Of a stretch of 64,000 bases of DNA, positions 17,532-26,623 are shown in pieces. Each line of letters begins with the position of its first letter. Positions within the stretch are counted from its first letter, which is position 1. A program made the translations under genes and the position numbers. The stretch comes from Pollutimonas sp963712655 (GTDB lineage: Bacteria > Pseudomonadota > Gammaproteobacteria > Burkholderiales > Burkholderiaceae_B). The notes below the pieces were generated by a model that was given only the letters and a program-made list of their open reading frames with translations, was not told the origin of the DNA and searched no databases. The stretch spans positions 124,001 to 188,000 of the forward strand of contig CAVQIT010000006.1 in NCBI GenBank assembly GCA_963712655.1. The letters are read 5' to 3'.

Positions 17532-17600
17532 ATTGTTCATTATATTAAACAATGTATCCAGTTTTTCGGTATTGCGGGCCAGTCTCGCAGTGCCTATACT
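17532..17600 (+). promoter_or_regulatory. Candidate mmsA promoter with upstream LysR operator
   Basis: A TTGCGG box (17572-17577) and a TATACT box (17595-17600) are separated by exactly 17 bases. Just upstream an inverted repeat ATTGTT-N10-AACAAT (17532-17553) has the size of a LysR-type binding site, at a position suited to activation. The start codon follows at 17632. Confidence 0.55.
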
Positions 17601-17631
17601 TTTTTCATCGTTATCCACTTGAGAACCAACC

Positions 17632-19182
17632 ATGAAAGACCAGCACGCGAATGCCGCCAGCCCCATCAACAAGCAGGCCGCCTATACCGACTCCGGCGAT
17701 GTCGTGAATTTTATCGGCGGCCAGGCTGTCGCCAGCGGCGGCGGGCGCAAGCAGGATGTTTTCAATCCCTCCACAGGCGCGGTCTGCCGCCAGGTGGCGT
17801 TATCCACCCTGGACGATGTCAATACCGCGGTCGCTGCCGCCAAGGCGGCCTCGCATGCCTGGGCCGACACCTCGCCTGTGCGCCGCGCGCGCATCATGAA
17901 CACGTTTCTTCGCTTGATGAACGAGAACACCGACATCATGGCGGCGATGATAACCGCCGAACATGGCAAGGTTTTTACCGACGCGCAAGGCGAAGTCGCG
18001 CGCGGCATCGATGTCATCGAATATGCCTGCGGTATTCCGCAGCTGCTCAAGGGCGACTATACCGAACAAGTTGCCAATGGCATCGACAACTGGACCCTGC
18101 GCCAGCCCCTGGGCGTGGTCGCCGGCATTACTCCTTTCAATTTCCCCTGCATGGTGCCGTGCTGGATGTTCCCCATGGCCATCGCCGCCGGCAACTGTTT
18201 CATCCTCAAGCCCAGCGAGCGCGATCCCAGCGTTTCCATCTTTATCGCCAAGCTGTTCAAGCAGGCCGGCTTGCCCGATGGCGTCTTCAATGTGATACAA
18301 GGCGATAAAATCGTCGTGGACGGCTTGCTGGAACACCCGGACGTCGCGGCGCTCAGCTTTGTCGGCTCCACGCCCATCGCCCAATACATTTACGAGCGCG
18401 GCGCCCATTTCGGCAAGCGCGTGCAAGCGCTCGGCGGCGCCAAGAACCACATGATAGTCATGCCGGACGCCGATATCGAGCGCACGGTGGATGCCTTGGT
18501 GGGTGCGGCCTACGGCTCGGCGGGCGAACGCTGCATGGCGATTTCCGTGGCGGTGCTGGTGGGCGATGTGGGCAAGAAAATCCTGCCGGCCCTGCAAGAG
18601 CGCGCCAAGACCTTGAAGATCAAGGACGGTATGAACCTGGACGCCGAAATGGGCCCGGTCGTGACCAAAGAGGCGCTGAGCCGCATCGAAAACTACATCG
18701 CCATCGGCGTGGAGCAAGGCGCCGATTTGCTGGTCGATGGCCGCGGCTGGAAGGTGGATGGGCACGAGAACGGATTTTATATAGGCGGCACGCTGTTCGA
18801 TAATGTCACGCCCGAGATGACCATCTACAAGGAAGAGATTTTCGGTCCCGTGCTGGCCTGCGTGCATGTCCCGGATCTGGGCGCCGCCATCGATCTGGTC
18901 AACCGGCATGAATTCGGCAACGGCGTATCCTGCTTCACCAGCGACGGTCATGCGGCGCGCGAATTCGCCCGCCGCATTCAGGTGGGCATGGTCGGGGTCA
19001 ACGTGCCGATTCCGGTCCCGATGTCCTGGCACGGCTTCGGCGGCTGGAAGCGCAGCCTGTTCGGCGATATGCATGCCTACGGCGAAGAGGGCGTGCGTTT
19101 CTATACCAAGCAGAAATCCGTGATGCAGCGCTGGCCTGAAAACATCAGCAAGGGCAATGAATTCATCATGCCGACAATGTAG
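17632..19182 (+). CDS. mmsA: Methylmalonate-semialdehyde dehydrogenase (CoA-acylating)
   Basis: A 516-residue aldehyde dehydrogenase that converts (methyl)malonate semialdehyde plus CoA to propionyl- or acetyl-CoA in valine, beta-alanine and myo-inositol catabolism. The NAD-binding and family segments include GITPFNFPCMVPCWMFP and FVGSTPIAQYIYERG, and the catalytic cysteine is Cys301 in SAGERCMA, typical of MMSDH rather than betaine-type ALDHs. The C terminus KQKSVMQRWP is also a family hallmark. It is a lone gene, divergent from a LysR gene, with a promoter just upstream. Confidence 0.92.
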   Translation: MKDQHANAASPINKQAAYTDSGDVVNFIGGQAVASGGGRKQDVFNPSTGAVCRQVALSTLDDVNTAVAAAKAASHAWADTSPVRRARIMNTFLRLMNENTDIMAAMITAEHGKVFTDAQGEVARGIDVIEYACGIPQLLKGDYTEQVANGIDNWTLRQPLGVVAGITPFNFPCMVPCWMFPMAIAAGNCFILKPSERDPSVSIFIAKLFKQAGLPDGVFNVIQGDKIVVDGLLEHPDVAALSFVGSTPIAQYIYERGAHFGKRVQALGGAKNHMIVMPDADIERTVDALVGAAYGSAGERCMAISVAVLVGDVGKKILPALQERAKTLKIKDGMNLDAEMGPVVTKEALSRIENYIAIGVEQGADLLVDGRGWKVDGHENGFYIGGTLFDNVTPEMTIYKEEIFGPVLACVHVPDLGAAIDLVNRHEFGNGVSCFTSDGHAAREFARRIQVGMVGVNVPIPVPMSWHGFGGWKRSLFGDMHAYGEEGVRFYTKQKSVMQRWPENISKGNEFIMPTM

Positions 19183-19209
19183 GGGCTGCCTGCCTGGAAT
19201 GGTGTGTTT

Positions 19210-19250
19210 CGCGGGCCGGATCATGCGCTGTCGGCGCTGTCCGGCCCGCG
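19210..19250. terminator. Hairpin after mmsA
   Basis: An 11-bp GC-rich stem (19210-19220 with 19240-19250) encloses a 19-base loop that can fold further. It lies 28 bases after the mmsA stop. There is no T run, so termination efficiency is uncertain. Confidence 0.45.
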
Positions 19251-19321
19251 ATGTTGTTGATCGGCCCGCGCATCCGGCCTCCTATAAAGTAGTACAGTTG
19301 AGGGTGATTCAATTTTCGTAA

Positions 19322-20359
19322 ATGAGTGCCCTAATGAGTCGTCCCATTCGTCTTGCCATCAACGGCTATGGCCGCATCGGCCGTTGTGTTTTACGGGCGC
19401 TGTACGAGTCTCCCTTGAAGGATTCTTTCCAGATCGTGGCCATCAACGAGCCCGCCGATCTGGCGACCATAGTCTATCTGTCGCAGTTCGATTCCACGCA
19501 TGGCGTGTTTCCGGGCAAGGTGGAGCAGGGCGCCGACTGCCTGGTGGTCAACGGCAGGGATATCCGCGTCAGCCACGCGCGCACTCCTGAAGAGGTGGAC
19601 TGGAATAGCCTGGACATCGACATATTGCTCGAATGTTCGGGACAGTACAGCGCCCGCCATGATATCCAGAGGTTCATCGATGCAGGGTGTCCGCGCGTCC
19701 TGGTGTCGCAGCCGGGGAAAAGCGCCCATGATGTGGATTTCACGGTTGTCTTCGGCATCAATCACGACGGCCTGTCCGGGCAGGAGCGCATTGTGTCCAA
19801 TGCCTCCTGCACCACCAATGCGATTGTGCCGGTCTTGTCGGCCTTGCATGATGCTTACGGCATCGATCACGCTTTCCTGACGACACTGCACTCGGTCATG
19901 AATGACCAGCCGCTTATCGACGGCTATCATCACACGGATTTGCGGCGCACGCGCTCGGCCATGCAGTCTATCGTTCCGGTGGCCACAGGGCTGGCGCAGG
20001 GCGTGGAACGGCTTTTGCCGCAGCTTGCCGGCAAAATACAGGCCAAGGCCATACGGGTGCCTATCTTGAACGTATCGGCGATAGACCTGATGGTCAAGCT
20101 GACGCGCGATGTCGCGGCGCAAGAGCTCAATGCCTTGCTGATCGAATCCACCAATCGCTATCCCGGCCTGCTTGCCTATTCGAACAATCCCCACGCTTCG
20201 ATAGACTTCAATCACAATCCCCATTCGGCTATCATCGATGGCAGCCAGACCCGCAGCAATGGGGACGGCTTTGCCAATCTGTTCGTCTGGTTCGATAATG
20301 AATGGGGCTTCGCCAATCGCATGCTGGATGTGGCCAAAGTGTGGTCGGGCCGCTTTTAG
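19322..20359 (+). CDS. epd: Erythrose-4-phosphate dehydrogenase/GAPDH-family protein
   Basis: A 345-residue NAD-dependent dehydrogenase of the GAPDH superfamily. The Rossmann motif is INGYGRIGR and the catalytic cysteine is Cys163 in NASCTTN. Several stretches favour erythrose-4-phosphate dehydrogenase over glycolytic GAPDH: INEPAD, HSVMNDQPLIDGYH followed by DLRRTRSAMQSIVPV, and DFNHNPHSAIIDGSQTR. Epd makes 4-phosphoerythronate for pyridoxal phosphate synthesis. A second possible start lies 4 codons later (19334); neither has a strong Shine-Dalgarno. A GAPDH role cannot be excluded without assay. Confidence 0.75.
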   Translation: MSALMSRPIRLAINGYGRIGRCVLRALYESPLKDSFQIVAINEPADLATIVYLSQFDSTHGVFPGKVEQGADCLVVNGRDIRVSHARTPEEVDWNSLDIDILLECSGQYSARHDIQRFIDAGCPRVLVSQPGKSAHDVDFTVVFGINHDGLSGQERIVSNASCTTNAIVPVLSALHDAYGIDHAFLTTLHSVMNDQPLIDGYHHTDLRRTRSAMQSIVPVATGLAQGVERLLPQLAGKIQAKAIRVPILNVSAIDLMVKLTRDVAAQELNALLIESTNRYPGLLAYSNNPHASIDFNHNPHSAIIDGSQTRSNGDGFANLFVWFDNEWGFANRMLDVAKVWSGRF

Positions 20360-20439
20360 GATTTCACCGTTTGCGGCGGCGGGCGTATAGTTGAAAACGG
20401 ATTGGACACTATTTTTCAGAAATCAGGCATAAGGAGCGC

Positions 20440-21840
20440 ATGATGGCGGCAACCCGCGTCGAAACCGATTCCATGGGTGCAATAGAAGTCCCTGCAGCGC
20501 GCTATTGGGGTGCGCAAACCCAACGCTCGATCGAAAATTTTCCCATAGGCGTCGCGCGTTTCAAATGGCAGCCGCCCATCATTTCCGCCTTGGGTATTCT
20601 GAAGAAAGCCGCGGCCCAGGCCAATGCCGAACTGGGCGAACTTGCCGGGGATATCGCCGGCCTTATTGCCAAGGCGGCCGACGAGGTCATAGACGGCAAG
20701 CTCAACGATGAGTTCCCCCTGGTTGTTTTCCAGACAGGGTCGGGCACGCAATCGAACATGAACGCCAACGAAGTCATTGCCAATCGCGCCATAGAATTGG
20801 CGGGCGGCGAGCGCGGCAGCAAGAAGCCGGTGCATCCCAATGACCATGTGAACCGGGGCCAATCGTCCAACGACACTTTCCCCACGGCCATGCATATAGC
20901 CGTGGCCCAGGAATTGACGCGCAAATTGCTGCCGGCGGTGGGCAAGCTGCGCGATTCCCTGGCGGACAAGGCCGCGCGGTTCGGCGATATCGTCAAGACC
21001 GGCCGCACGCATTTGCAGGATGCCACACCGATTACGCTGGGCCAGGAAATTGGCGGATGGGTTGCGCAAATCGATTTCGCGCTGGCCCGGATTCAAGCGG
21101 ATTTGCCCGGCGTCTATGACCTTGCCATAGGCGGAACCGCCGTGGGCACGGGCCTGAATTCCCATCCGCGCTTCGGCGACGTGGCGGCGGCCCGCATTGC
21201 GCAGATTACCGGCCTGCCGTTTCGTTCCGCCGACAACAAATTCTTTGCCTTGTCGGCCCACGATGCGCTGGTCAGTTTGTCGGCGTCGCTGCGCACATTG
21301 GCCGGCGCCCTGATGAAAATGGCCAACGACGTGCGCTGGCTGGCCAGCGGGCCGCGCTGCGGCATAGGCGAACTGCATATACCCGACAACGAGCCGGGTT
21401 CATCCATTATGCCGGGCAAGGTCAACCCTACCCAGTGCGAAGCCATGACCATGGTGTGCGTGCAGGTGTTCGGCAACGACGCCGCGACCGCATTCGCCGG
21501 CACGCAAGGCAATTTCCAGCTTAATGTCTACAAGCCGGTCATGGTTCATAATGTGCTGGAGAGCATAGAGTTGCTAAGCGACGCCTGCCTGGCGTTCAAC
21601 GATCATTGCGCCGTGGGCATCGAACCGAATCGCGAGCGCATTGCCGAGAACCTTGAAAAGAATCTCATGCTGGTTACGGCGCTGAATCGCCACATCGGCT
21701 ACGACAAGGCGGCGGCCATTGCCAAGAAGGCCCAGAAAGAGCAAACCACCTTGCGCGCGGCGGCTCTTGCGCTGGGCCATGTCACCGCCGAGCAGTACGA
21801 TGCCTGGATAGTACCTATCGATATGACGCATCCGGGCTAG
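20440..21840 (+). CDS. fumC: Class II fumarate hydratase FumC
   Basis: A 466-residue cytoplasmic homotetrameric enzyme of the TCA cycle that interconverts fumarate and L-malate without an iron-sulfur cluster. The class II signature GSSIMPGKVNP (about residue 320) is intact, as are the NDHVNRGQSSNDTFPTAMH and TGRTHLQDATPI active-site segments. Two ATG codons are adjacent; AAGGAG stands 3 bases before the first and 6 before the second, so translation may well start at 20443. It begins a run of plus-strand genes reaching zwf. Confidence 0.96.
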   Translation: MMAATRVETDSMGAIEVPAARYWGAQTQRSIENFPIGVARFKWQPPIISALGILKKAAAQANAELGELAGDIAGLIAKAADEVIDGKLNDEFPLVVFQTGSGTQSNMNANEVIANRAIELAGGERGSKKPVHPNDHVNRGQSSNDTFPTAMHIAVAQELTRKLLPAVGKLRDSLADKAARFGDIVKTGRTHLQDATPITLGQEIGGWVAQIDFALARIQADLPGVYDLAIGGTAVGTGLNSHPRFGDVAAARIAQITGLPFRSADNKFFALSAHDALVSLSASLRTLAGALMKMANDVRWLASGPRCGIGELHIPDNEPGSSIMPGKVNPTQCEAMTMVCVQVFGNDAATAFAGTQGNFQLNVYKPVMVHNVLESIELLSDACLAFNDHCAVGIEPNRERIAENLEKNLMLVTALNRHIGYDKAAAIAKKAQKEQTTLRAAALALGHVTAEQYDAWIVPIDMTHPG

Positions 21841-21884
21841 GGCGCATCCGGCGTCAGACCCGGCATTCAAAGGGGGTAAGTAGC

Positions 21885-22268
21885 ATGACCTCGGAGACCA
21901 AATCGGCATCGTCGCCTGTCAGGATAAAGCGTGCTTATGATGCCGCCAGCCCTGGCGACGGCTATCGCGTTTTTGTCGACAGGCTATGGCCGCGCGGTAT
22001 GTCCAGGCAGGACCTGGCGTTCGACGAATGGAACAAGACTCTTGCTCCCAGTCCCGCTTTGCGCGCCTGGTTCGGACACAAGGTGGAGAACTGGGAGCAT
22101 TTCCGCGCAAGCTACCTGTCCGAACTGCATGCGCCCGAACAGCGGCAAGGCATGCGCGATCTGATCGCGGCCGCCCAAGGCCGGCCCATTACTTTGGTGT
22201 ATGCCGCCAAAGATACCCAGCATAATCATGCCCTGATTCTGGCGGCGGAAATAAACCGCCTATACTGA
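21885..22268 (+). CDS. DUF488 family protein
   Basis: A 127-residue small protein with the features of the DUF488 (YeaO-like) family: FVDRLWPRGMSRQDLAFDEW, LAPSPALRAWFGH and the C-terminal LVYAAKDTQHNHALIL. These proteins are often found near stress and metal genes, but no biochemical role is established that I can rely on. It lies 44 bases after fumC in the same direction and is probably co-transcribed with it. Confidence 0.85.
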   Translation: MTSETKSASSPVRIKRAYDAASPGDGYRVFVDRLWPRGMSRQDLAFDEWNKTLAPSPALRAWFGHKVENWEHFRASYLSELHAPEQRQGMRDLIAAAQGRPITLVYAAKDTQHNHALILAAEINRLY

Positions 22269-22317
22269 ACCAGTGCCTTGCCGGACTTGTTGCGGTTTTC
22301 AAGGAGGCCTGCTTTTG

Positions 22318-22647
22318 ATGGATATCACCATACTGGAGTTCGACGTGTCCACTCCTTTTCTGATTGGTCTTGTGCTTATTGGCGTGGTCCTGCTTGTGCT
22401 GATAGGCGTAATGGCTGTCCGGGCTCATAAACGCCAGATAGTCAGCGGCCGCGAGGAAATGCTGGGCATGCAAGGCATTGTGGCCAGCGTCGCCGGCGCA
22501 ACGATATATGCCGAAATACATAGTGAAAGCTGGCGGGTGCGCTGCAACGAGCCTTTATCGCCCGGCGATCGCGTCAGGGTGGTGGCCATGGACGGCCTGG
22601 TTCTGCAGGTGACGCGCGTCGGCCCGTCCGCCGCGATCCGACATTAA
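22318..22647 (+). CDS. Short NfeD-like membrane protein
   Basis: A 109-residue protein starting at the ATG at 22318, which follows an AAGGAGG site; the open frame extends 15 codons upstream without support. It has one or two membrane segments at the N terminus (LIGLVLIGVVLLVLIGVMAV) and a C-terminal OB-fold (about 48-105) with the NfeD pattern of G-x-A and LSPGDRVRVVAMDGLVLQV. NfeD proteins pair with SPFH proteins, and a slipin gene follows 15 bases downstream, so the two likely form a membrane-microdomain complex. Unlike long NfeD1a forms, there is no ClpP-type protease domain. Confidence 0.85.
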   Translation: MDITILEFDVSTPFLIGLVLIGVVLLVLIGVMAVRAHKRQIVSGREEMLGMQGIVASVAGATIYAEIHSESWRVRCNEPLSPGDRVRVVAMDGLVLQVTRVGPSAAIRH

Positions 22648-22662
22648 CCAAAGGGGAACGCC

Positions 22663-23421
22663 ATGTTTTACAGTTTCAATATTGGTCCGAGCATCGTCAT
22701 TATCCTGGTGCTGCTGGTGGCATTCAATGCCATCAAGATTCTGCGCGAATATCAACGCGGCGTTATTTTCACATTGGGACGATTCACCAAGGTAAAGGGG
22801 CCTGGCCTGATCTTTGTCTTTCCTTTTGTGCAGCAAATGGTGCGTGTCGATCTGCGGGTGGTTACCATGGACGTGCCCAGCCAGGATGTCATTTCACGCG
22901 ACAATGTGTCGGTAAAGGTCAATGCGGTTCTGTATTTCAGGGTGGTGGCGCCCGAGAAAGCCATTATCCAGGTCGAACGCTATCTGGAAGCCACCAGCCA
23001 GCTTGCCCAGACCACGCTGCGCGCGGTACTGGGCAAGCATGAGCTCGACGAAATGCTGTCGGAGCGCGAAAAGCTGAATCTGGACATACAACAAATTCTC
23101 GACGCCCAGACCGACTCCTGGGGCATCAAGGTAACGAATGTCGAAATCAAGCATATCGACCTGAACGAGAACATGGTGCGCGCCATTGCGCGCCAGGCGG
23201 AAGCCGAACGCGAGCGCCGCGCCAAGGTTATTCATGCCGAAGGCGAAAAGCAGGCGGCTCAGGCCTTGATGGAAGCCGCCGAAATCCTGGCTACCCAGCC
23301 TTCGGCCATGCAATTGCGCTATTTGCAAACCCTGACCCAAGTGGCGGGCGATAAAAGCTCCACGCTGGTTTTCCCCATACCGGTGGATCTGCTGTCGTCG
23401 CTGATGGGCAAGAAAGGGTGA
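22663..23421 (+). CDS. Slipin/stomatin-like SPFH protein
   Basis: A 252-residue membrane-anchored SPFH protein. One N-terminal membrane segment (IVIILVLLVAFNAIKIL) is followed by YQRGVIFTLGRFTKVKGPGL, the prohibitin-like domain, and a charged coiled coil (QAEAERERRAKVIHAEGEKQAAQAL). It should form oligomers at the inner face or surface of the cytoplasmic membrane. The gene is 15 bases downstream of the NfeD gene, the standard partner arrangement. Confidence 0.92.
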   Translation: MFYSFNIGPSIVIILVLLVAFNAIKILREYQRGVIFTLGRFTKVKGPGLIFVFPFVQQMVRVDLRVVTMDVPSQDVISRDNVSVKVNAVLYFRVVAPEKAIIQVERYLEATSQLAQTTLRAVLGKHELDEMLSEREKLNLDIQQILDAQTDSWGIKVTNVEIKHIDLNENMVRAIARQAEAERERRAKVIHAEGEKQAAQALMEAAEILATQPSAMQLRYLQTLTQVAGDKSSTLVFPIPVDLLSSLMGKKG

Positions 23422-23548
23422 TGGCTATTTTCGCTTGTCGTTGCAAGCCGGATTGAGCATCCGCGGCGAGAATTCGGCTTGCGCTGGAAACAGCGGTCGG
23501 CCCTGCGCATGACCGCTCTGGATTATGCGGGTTTTTTGGAGATAAAGA

Positions 23549-24571
23549 ATGCAGATTGGGATGGTGGGTTTAGGCCGCATGGGCAACAATATGGTGCAGC
23601 GCCTGCTGCGCAATGGTCATGAATGCGTGGTGTACGACAGCCATCCCGCCGCGGTCAAGCCGCTGGCGGATCTTGGGGCCACGGGCTGCGGCGCGCTTGC
23701 CGATTTTGTCGCGGCCTTGTCATTGCCCCGCGTCGTGTGGCTTATGGTCCCGGCCGCGGTCGTCGACACGGTGCTGCATGAATTGCTCCCCTTGCTTGAT
23801 GAAGGCGACATCGTGATCGACGGCGGCAATTCCGCCTACCATGACGACATACGCCGCGCCGGGGAACTGGCCCGCCAGGGCTTGCATTATCTGGATGTCG
23901 GCACCAGCGGCGGCGTGGCCGGACTGGATCGCGGCTATTGCCTGATGATAGGCGGCGATGCCGGTGCGTTCAAACATATTGAACCGATTTTCGCCGCGCT
24001 GGCCCCTGGCGACGCCGCTGTGCCGGCGACGCCAGGGCGCGCTCCTACCAGCGCCGACCACGGTTATTTGCACTGCGGCACGCATGGCGCGGGCCATTTC
24101 GTCAAAATGGTGCATAACGGCATCGAATACGGCATCATGGCCGCCTATGCCGAAGGCCTGAATATTCTGCACAAGGCCAACGTCGGCAAGCAGGAACGCG
24201 TGGCCGATGCCGAAACAACGCCACTGCGCCATCCCGAGCATTATCAATACGACCTCGATCTGCCCGAAATCACCGAAGTGTGGCGGCGGGGCAGCGTGAT
24301 CGGCTCATGGCTGCTGGACCTGACCGCCAATGCGCTGCGCAATAACCCGGCGCTGGACAACTTTACCGGCCATGTGTCGGACTCGGGCGAGGGGCGCTGG
24401 GCGCTGGCGGCGGCTATCGATCAAGGCGTTCCCACCCCCGTTCTTAGCGCCGCGCTTTTTTCCCGCTTTGAATCGCGCGGCAACGCCGATTACGCGAACC
24501 GTGTGTTGTCAGCCATGAGAAACCAATTTGGCGGCCACGTCGAAAAGCCCGAGGGAGGACCCATAGCGTGA
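23549..24571 (+). CDS. gnd: 6-phosphogluconate dehydrogenase, decarboxylating (short GndA type)
   Basis: A 340-residue enzyme of the oxidative pentose phosphate pathway that converts 6-phosphogluconate to ribulose-5-phosphate and CO2. The nucleotide motif is IGMVGLGRMGNNMVQRL and the substrate-binding region is HFVKMVHNGIEYG. It belongs to the short subfamily lacking the extra C-terminal domain of the 470-residue enzymes. GGAG stands 7 bases before the start. The gene overlaps zwf by 4 bases, so the two pathway enzymes are translationally coupled. Confidence 0.93.
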   Translation: MQIGMVGLGRMGNNMVQRLLRNGHECVVYDSHPAAVKPLADLGATGCGALADFVAALSLPRVVWLMVPAAVVDTVLHELLPLLDEGDIVIDGGNSAYHDDIRRAGELARQGLHYLDVGTSGGVAGLDRGYCLMIGGDAGAFKHIEPIFAALAPGDAAVPATPGRAPTSADHGYLHCGTHGAGHFVKMVHNGIEYGIMAAYAEGLNILHKANVGKQERVADAETTPLRHPEHYQYDLDLPEITEVWRRGSVIGSWLLDLTANALRNNPALDNFTGHVSDSGEGRWALAAAIDQGVPTPVLSAALFSRFESRGNADYANRVLSAMRNQFGGHVEKPEGGPIA

Positions 24572-25980
24572 GCGACGACAGCCATTTATCCGTGGCTTCG
24601 GATGCCTTGGTGCTGTTCGGCATGACGGGCGATCTGGCCAAAAAGAAAATATTCCCGGCGCTCTATGCCATGGTCAAGAAGGGTACGCTGACCGTACCGG
24701 TGGTGGGCGTGGCCTCGTCGGCCATGACACGGGCGCAGTTGCGCAAGCGCATCCAGGCAAGTTTGCGGCTATCCGGGAAAATCGACGATAAACCGGCGCT
24801 GGAACGGTTGTTGGCGCTAGTCCAGTATGTCAGCGGCGACTACAACGACCCGGACACCTTCGCCAGGTTGAAACAGGCCTTGGGCCCGGCCGCGCGTCCC
24901 ATTCATTATCTGGCCATTCCCCCTTCCTTATTCGCCATCGTGATCAAGGGCCTGGCCAACGGCGGGCTGGCGGCCAATGCCCGGGTCATTGTCGAAAAGC
25001 CCTTTGGACGCGACCTGGCCTCGGCCCAGCAGCTTAACGACGTGGCGTGTTCGGTTTTTCCCGAAAACGCCATCTTCCGGATCGATCACTTCCTGGGCAA
25101 GGAGGCGATCATGAACATCCTTTACTTCCGCTTTGCCAATTCCTTCCTGGAGCCCATCTGGAATCGGGATCATGTCGAAAGTGTGCAGATCACTCTTTCA
25201 GAGACTTTCGGCGTAGAGAACCGTGGGGCTTTCTACGAAAGCGCGGGGTGTTTGCGCGACGTCATCCAGAATCACTTGTTCCAGGTGGTGGCGTTGCTGG
25301 CCATGGAGCCTCCCGCCTATCGGGGCTATGCCGCGGTCCATTCGGAAAAGGCCAAGGTGTTCCAGGCGATGCGGCCGCTGCGGGCCGACGACCTCGTAAG
25401 AGGCCAGTACCGGGGCTATCGCCAGGAGCCGCAAGTCGATCGCCGTTCGGATGTGGAAACCTATTGCGCCTTGCGTCTGTTCATTGACTCATGGAGATGG
25501 TCGGGCGTGCCTTGGTTGCTGCGTTCGGGGAAATGCCTGGCCGAGGACGCCGCCGAAGTGCTGGTGCAACTGAAAGCCCCGCCGCAAAAATTGTTTGCCG
25601 ACTCACAGCCTGCCGACGGACGCGCCAACTACATTCGTTTTCGCCTGTCTCCGAACGCCGCCCTGGCCCTGGCGGCCAGGGTAAAGCGCGGCGGCAGGGA
25701 ATTCGTGGGCGAGCAGCGTGAATTGTATTTGCTGGACACCGATCCCTTCGAGGAAATGCCCTACGAACGTTTATTGGCCGATGCCATGGCGGGCGACCGG
25801 GCCCTGTTTACCAGCGAAAAAGCGATCGAAGCGGCCTGGACGGTGCTCGAGCCGGTGCTGAGCAAGCACCCCAAAGCCTTGCCTTATGAGCCAGGCAGCT
25901 GGGGTCCCGGACGCGCCGAGGCGCTGGCCGCCGATTACGGCGGCTGGCACAACCCTTGCCTGGCCCAGGCGGTTATTTGA
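24568..25980 (+). CDS. zwf: Glucose-6-phosphate dehydrogenase
   Basis: A 470-residue cytoplasmic enzyme, start GTG, that oxidises glucose-6-phosphate to 6-phosphogluconolactone. The N-terminal nucleotide motif is LFGMTGDLAKKKIFPAL (about residue 14) and the active-site signature RIDHFLGKEAIMN is present. Length is slightly below the usual 480-510. It is coupled to gnd by a 4-base overlap and converges with uspA, overlapping it by 8 bases. No 6-phosphogluconolactonase gene is seen in the window. Confidence 0.95.
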   Translation: MSDDSHLSVASDALVLFGMTGDLAKKKIFPALYAMVKKGTLTVPVVGVASSAMTRAQLRKRIQASLRLSGKIDDKPALERLLALVQYVSGDYNDPDTFARLKQALGPAARPIHYLAIPPSLFAIVIKGLANGGLAANARVIVEKPFGRDLASAQQLNDVACSVFPENAIFRIDHFLGKEAIMNILYFRFANSFLEPIWNRDHVESVQITLSETFGVENRGAFYESAGCLRDVIQNHLFQVVALLAMEPPAYRGYAAVHSEKAKVFQAMRPLRADDLVRGQYRGYRQEPQVDRRSDVETYCALRLFIDSWRWSGVPWLLRSGKCLAEDAAEVLVQLKAPPQKLFADSQPADGRANYIRFRLSPNAALALAARVKRGGREFVGEQRELYLLDTDPFEEMPYERLLADAMAGDRALFTSEKAIEAAWTVLEPVLSKHPKALPYEPGSWGPGRAEALAADYGGWHNPCLAQAVI

Positions 25981-26398
25981 TAAGTGTTACCGGTATGTCG
26001 ACCAGGCTCAGCACCTTGGTAGCTACCGAGCCCAGTACGAAGCTGGTCATGGCGCCCAGCCCCCGCGTACCCATGATGATGGTGTCGCATTGATTTTTTG
26101 CCGCATACTCGGCAATGGTCTGGGCGACGGGTCCCACGGCAATTTTGTCGGTGTAGGCGATGCCGGCCTGATCCAGCAAGGCCTTGGCGGGAACGAGGGT
26201 TTTGCGGCCTTCGTCCTGGTAGAAGTCATCGAGCGCTTCGACGGAAAAAAAGCGCTTGACGTTGCCCGAAGCAATGGGCGGATGCACGGTAAGCAAATGC
26301 AGCGTGGCGCCGCCGAGTTCGCTGCAGGCCTTGATGGCCGCCTTGACGGCGCGAGCGGAGGATTCGGAGCCGTCTATCGGCACAAGTATTGTTCTCAT
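25973..26398 (-). CDS. Universal stress protein UspA family
   Basis: A 141-residue cytoplasmic protein starting at the ATG at 26398, which has an AAGGGG site upstream and gives the canonical opening MRTILVPIDGSESS. The ATP-binding C-terminal motif is seen as IIMGTRGLGAMTSFVLGSVATKVL, the G-2x-G-9x-G(S/T) form, so it likely binds ATP. It lies tail-to-tail with zwf with an 8-base overlap of the coding ends. An Anr/FNR-type box in the upstream intergenic region suggests induction at low oxygen, as known for several usp genes. Confidence 0.9.
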   Translation of the reverse strand: MRTILVPIDGSESSARAVKAAIKACSELGGATLHLLTVHPPIASGNVKRFFSVEALDDFYQDEGRKTLVPAKALLDQAGIAYTDKIAVGPVAQTIAEYAAKNQCDTIIMGTRGLGAMTSFVLGSVATKVLSLVDIPVTLIK

Positions 26399-26539
26399 GG
26401 ATGCCCCTTTGAAAGTTGCCGGCCGATACTGCTGGGCAGGCATGGGTGGCGTAACGGGAACAGCTGTTTTATATTAGAAGGGATGCGCTGACTGCTGGAT
26501 TTATCCAGGCTACCCCTGAAAGACAGAGTAATCGGCGTA

Positions 26540-26553
26540 GTGATTTAAATCAA
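26540..26553. promoter_or_regulatory. Candidate FNR/Anr box between uspA and the GH15 gene
   Basis: GTGAT-TTAA-ATCAA matches the FNR/Anr consensus TTGAT-N4-ATCAA at 9 of 10 conserved positions and contains a perfect 12-bp palindrome. It lies 142 bases upstream of the uspA start and 71 bases upstream of the GH15 start. No clear -10 element could be paired with it on either side. Confidence 0.5.
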
Positions 26554-26623
26554 GAATCGCACGCCTTGTCCACCCATTCGCCCGTCCTGGTGCGCAGGGC
26601 GGGCGAATTTTAAATGGACGACT

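Noticed and set aside
17800..19224. A 474-codon minus-strand open frame opposite mmsA
   Set aside because: Antisense shadow; the plus strand encodes a full aldehyde dehydrogenase with its catalytic cysteine.
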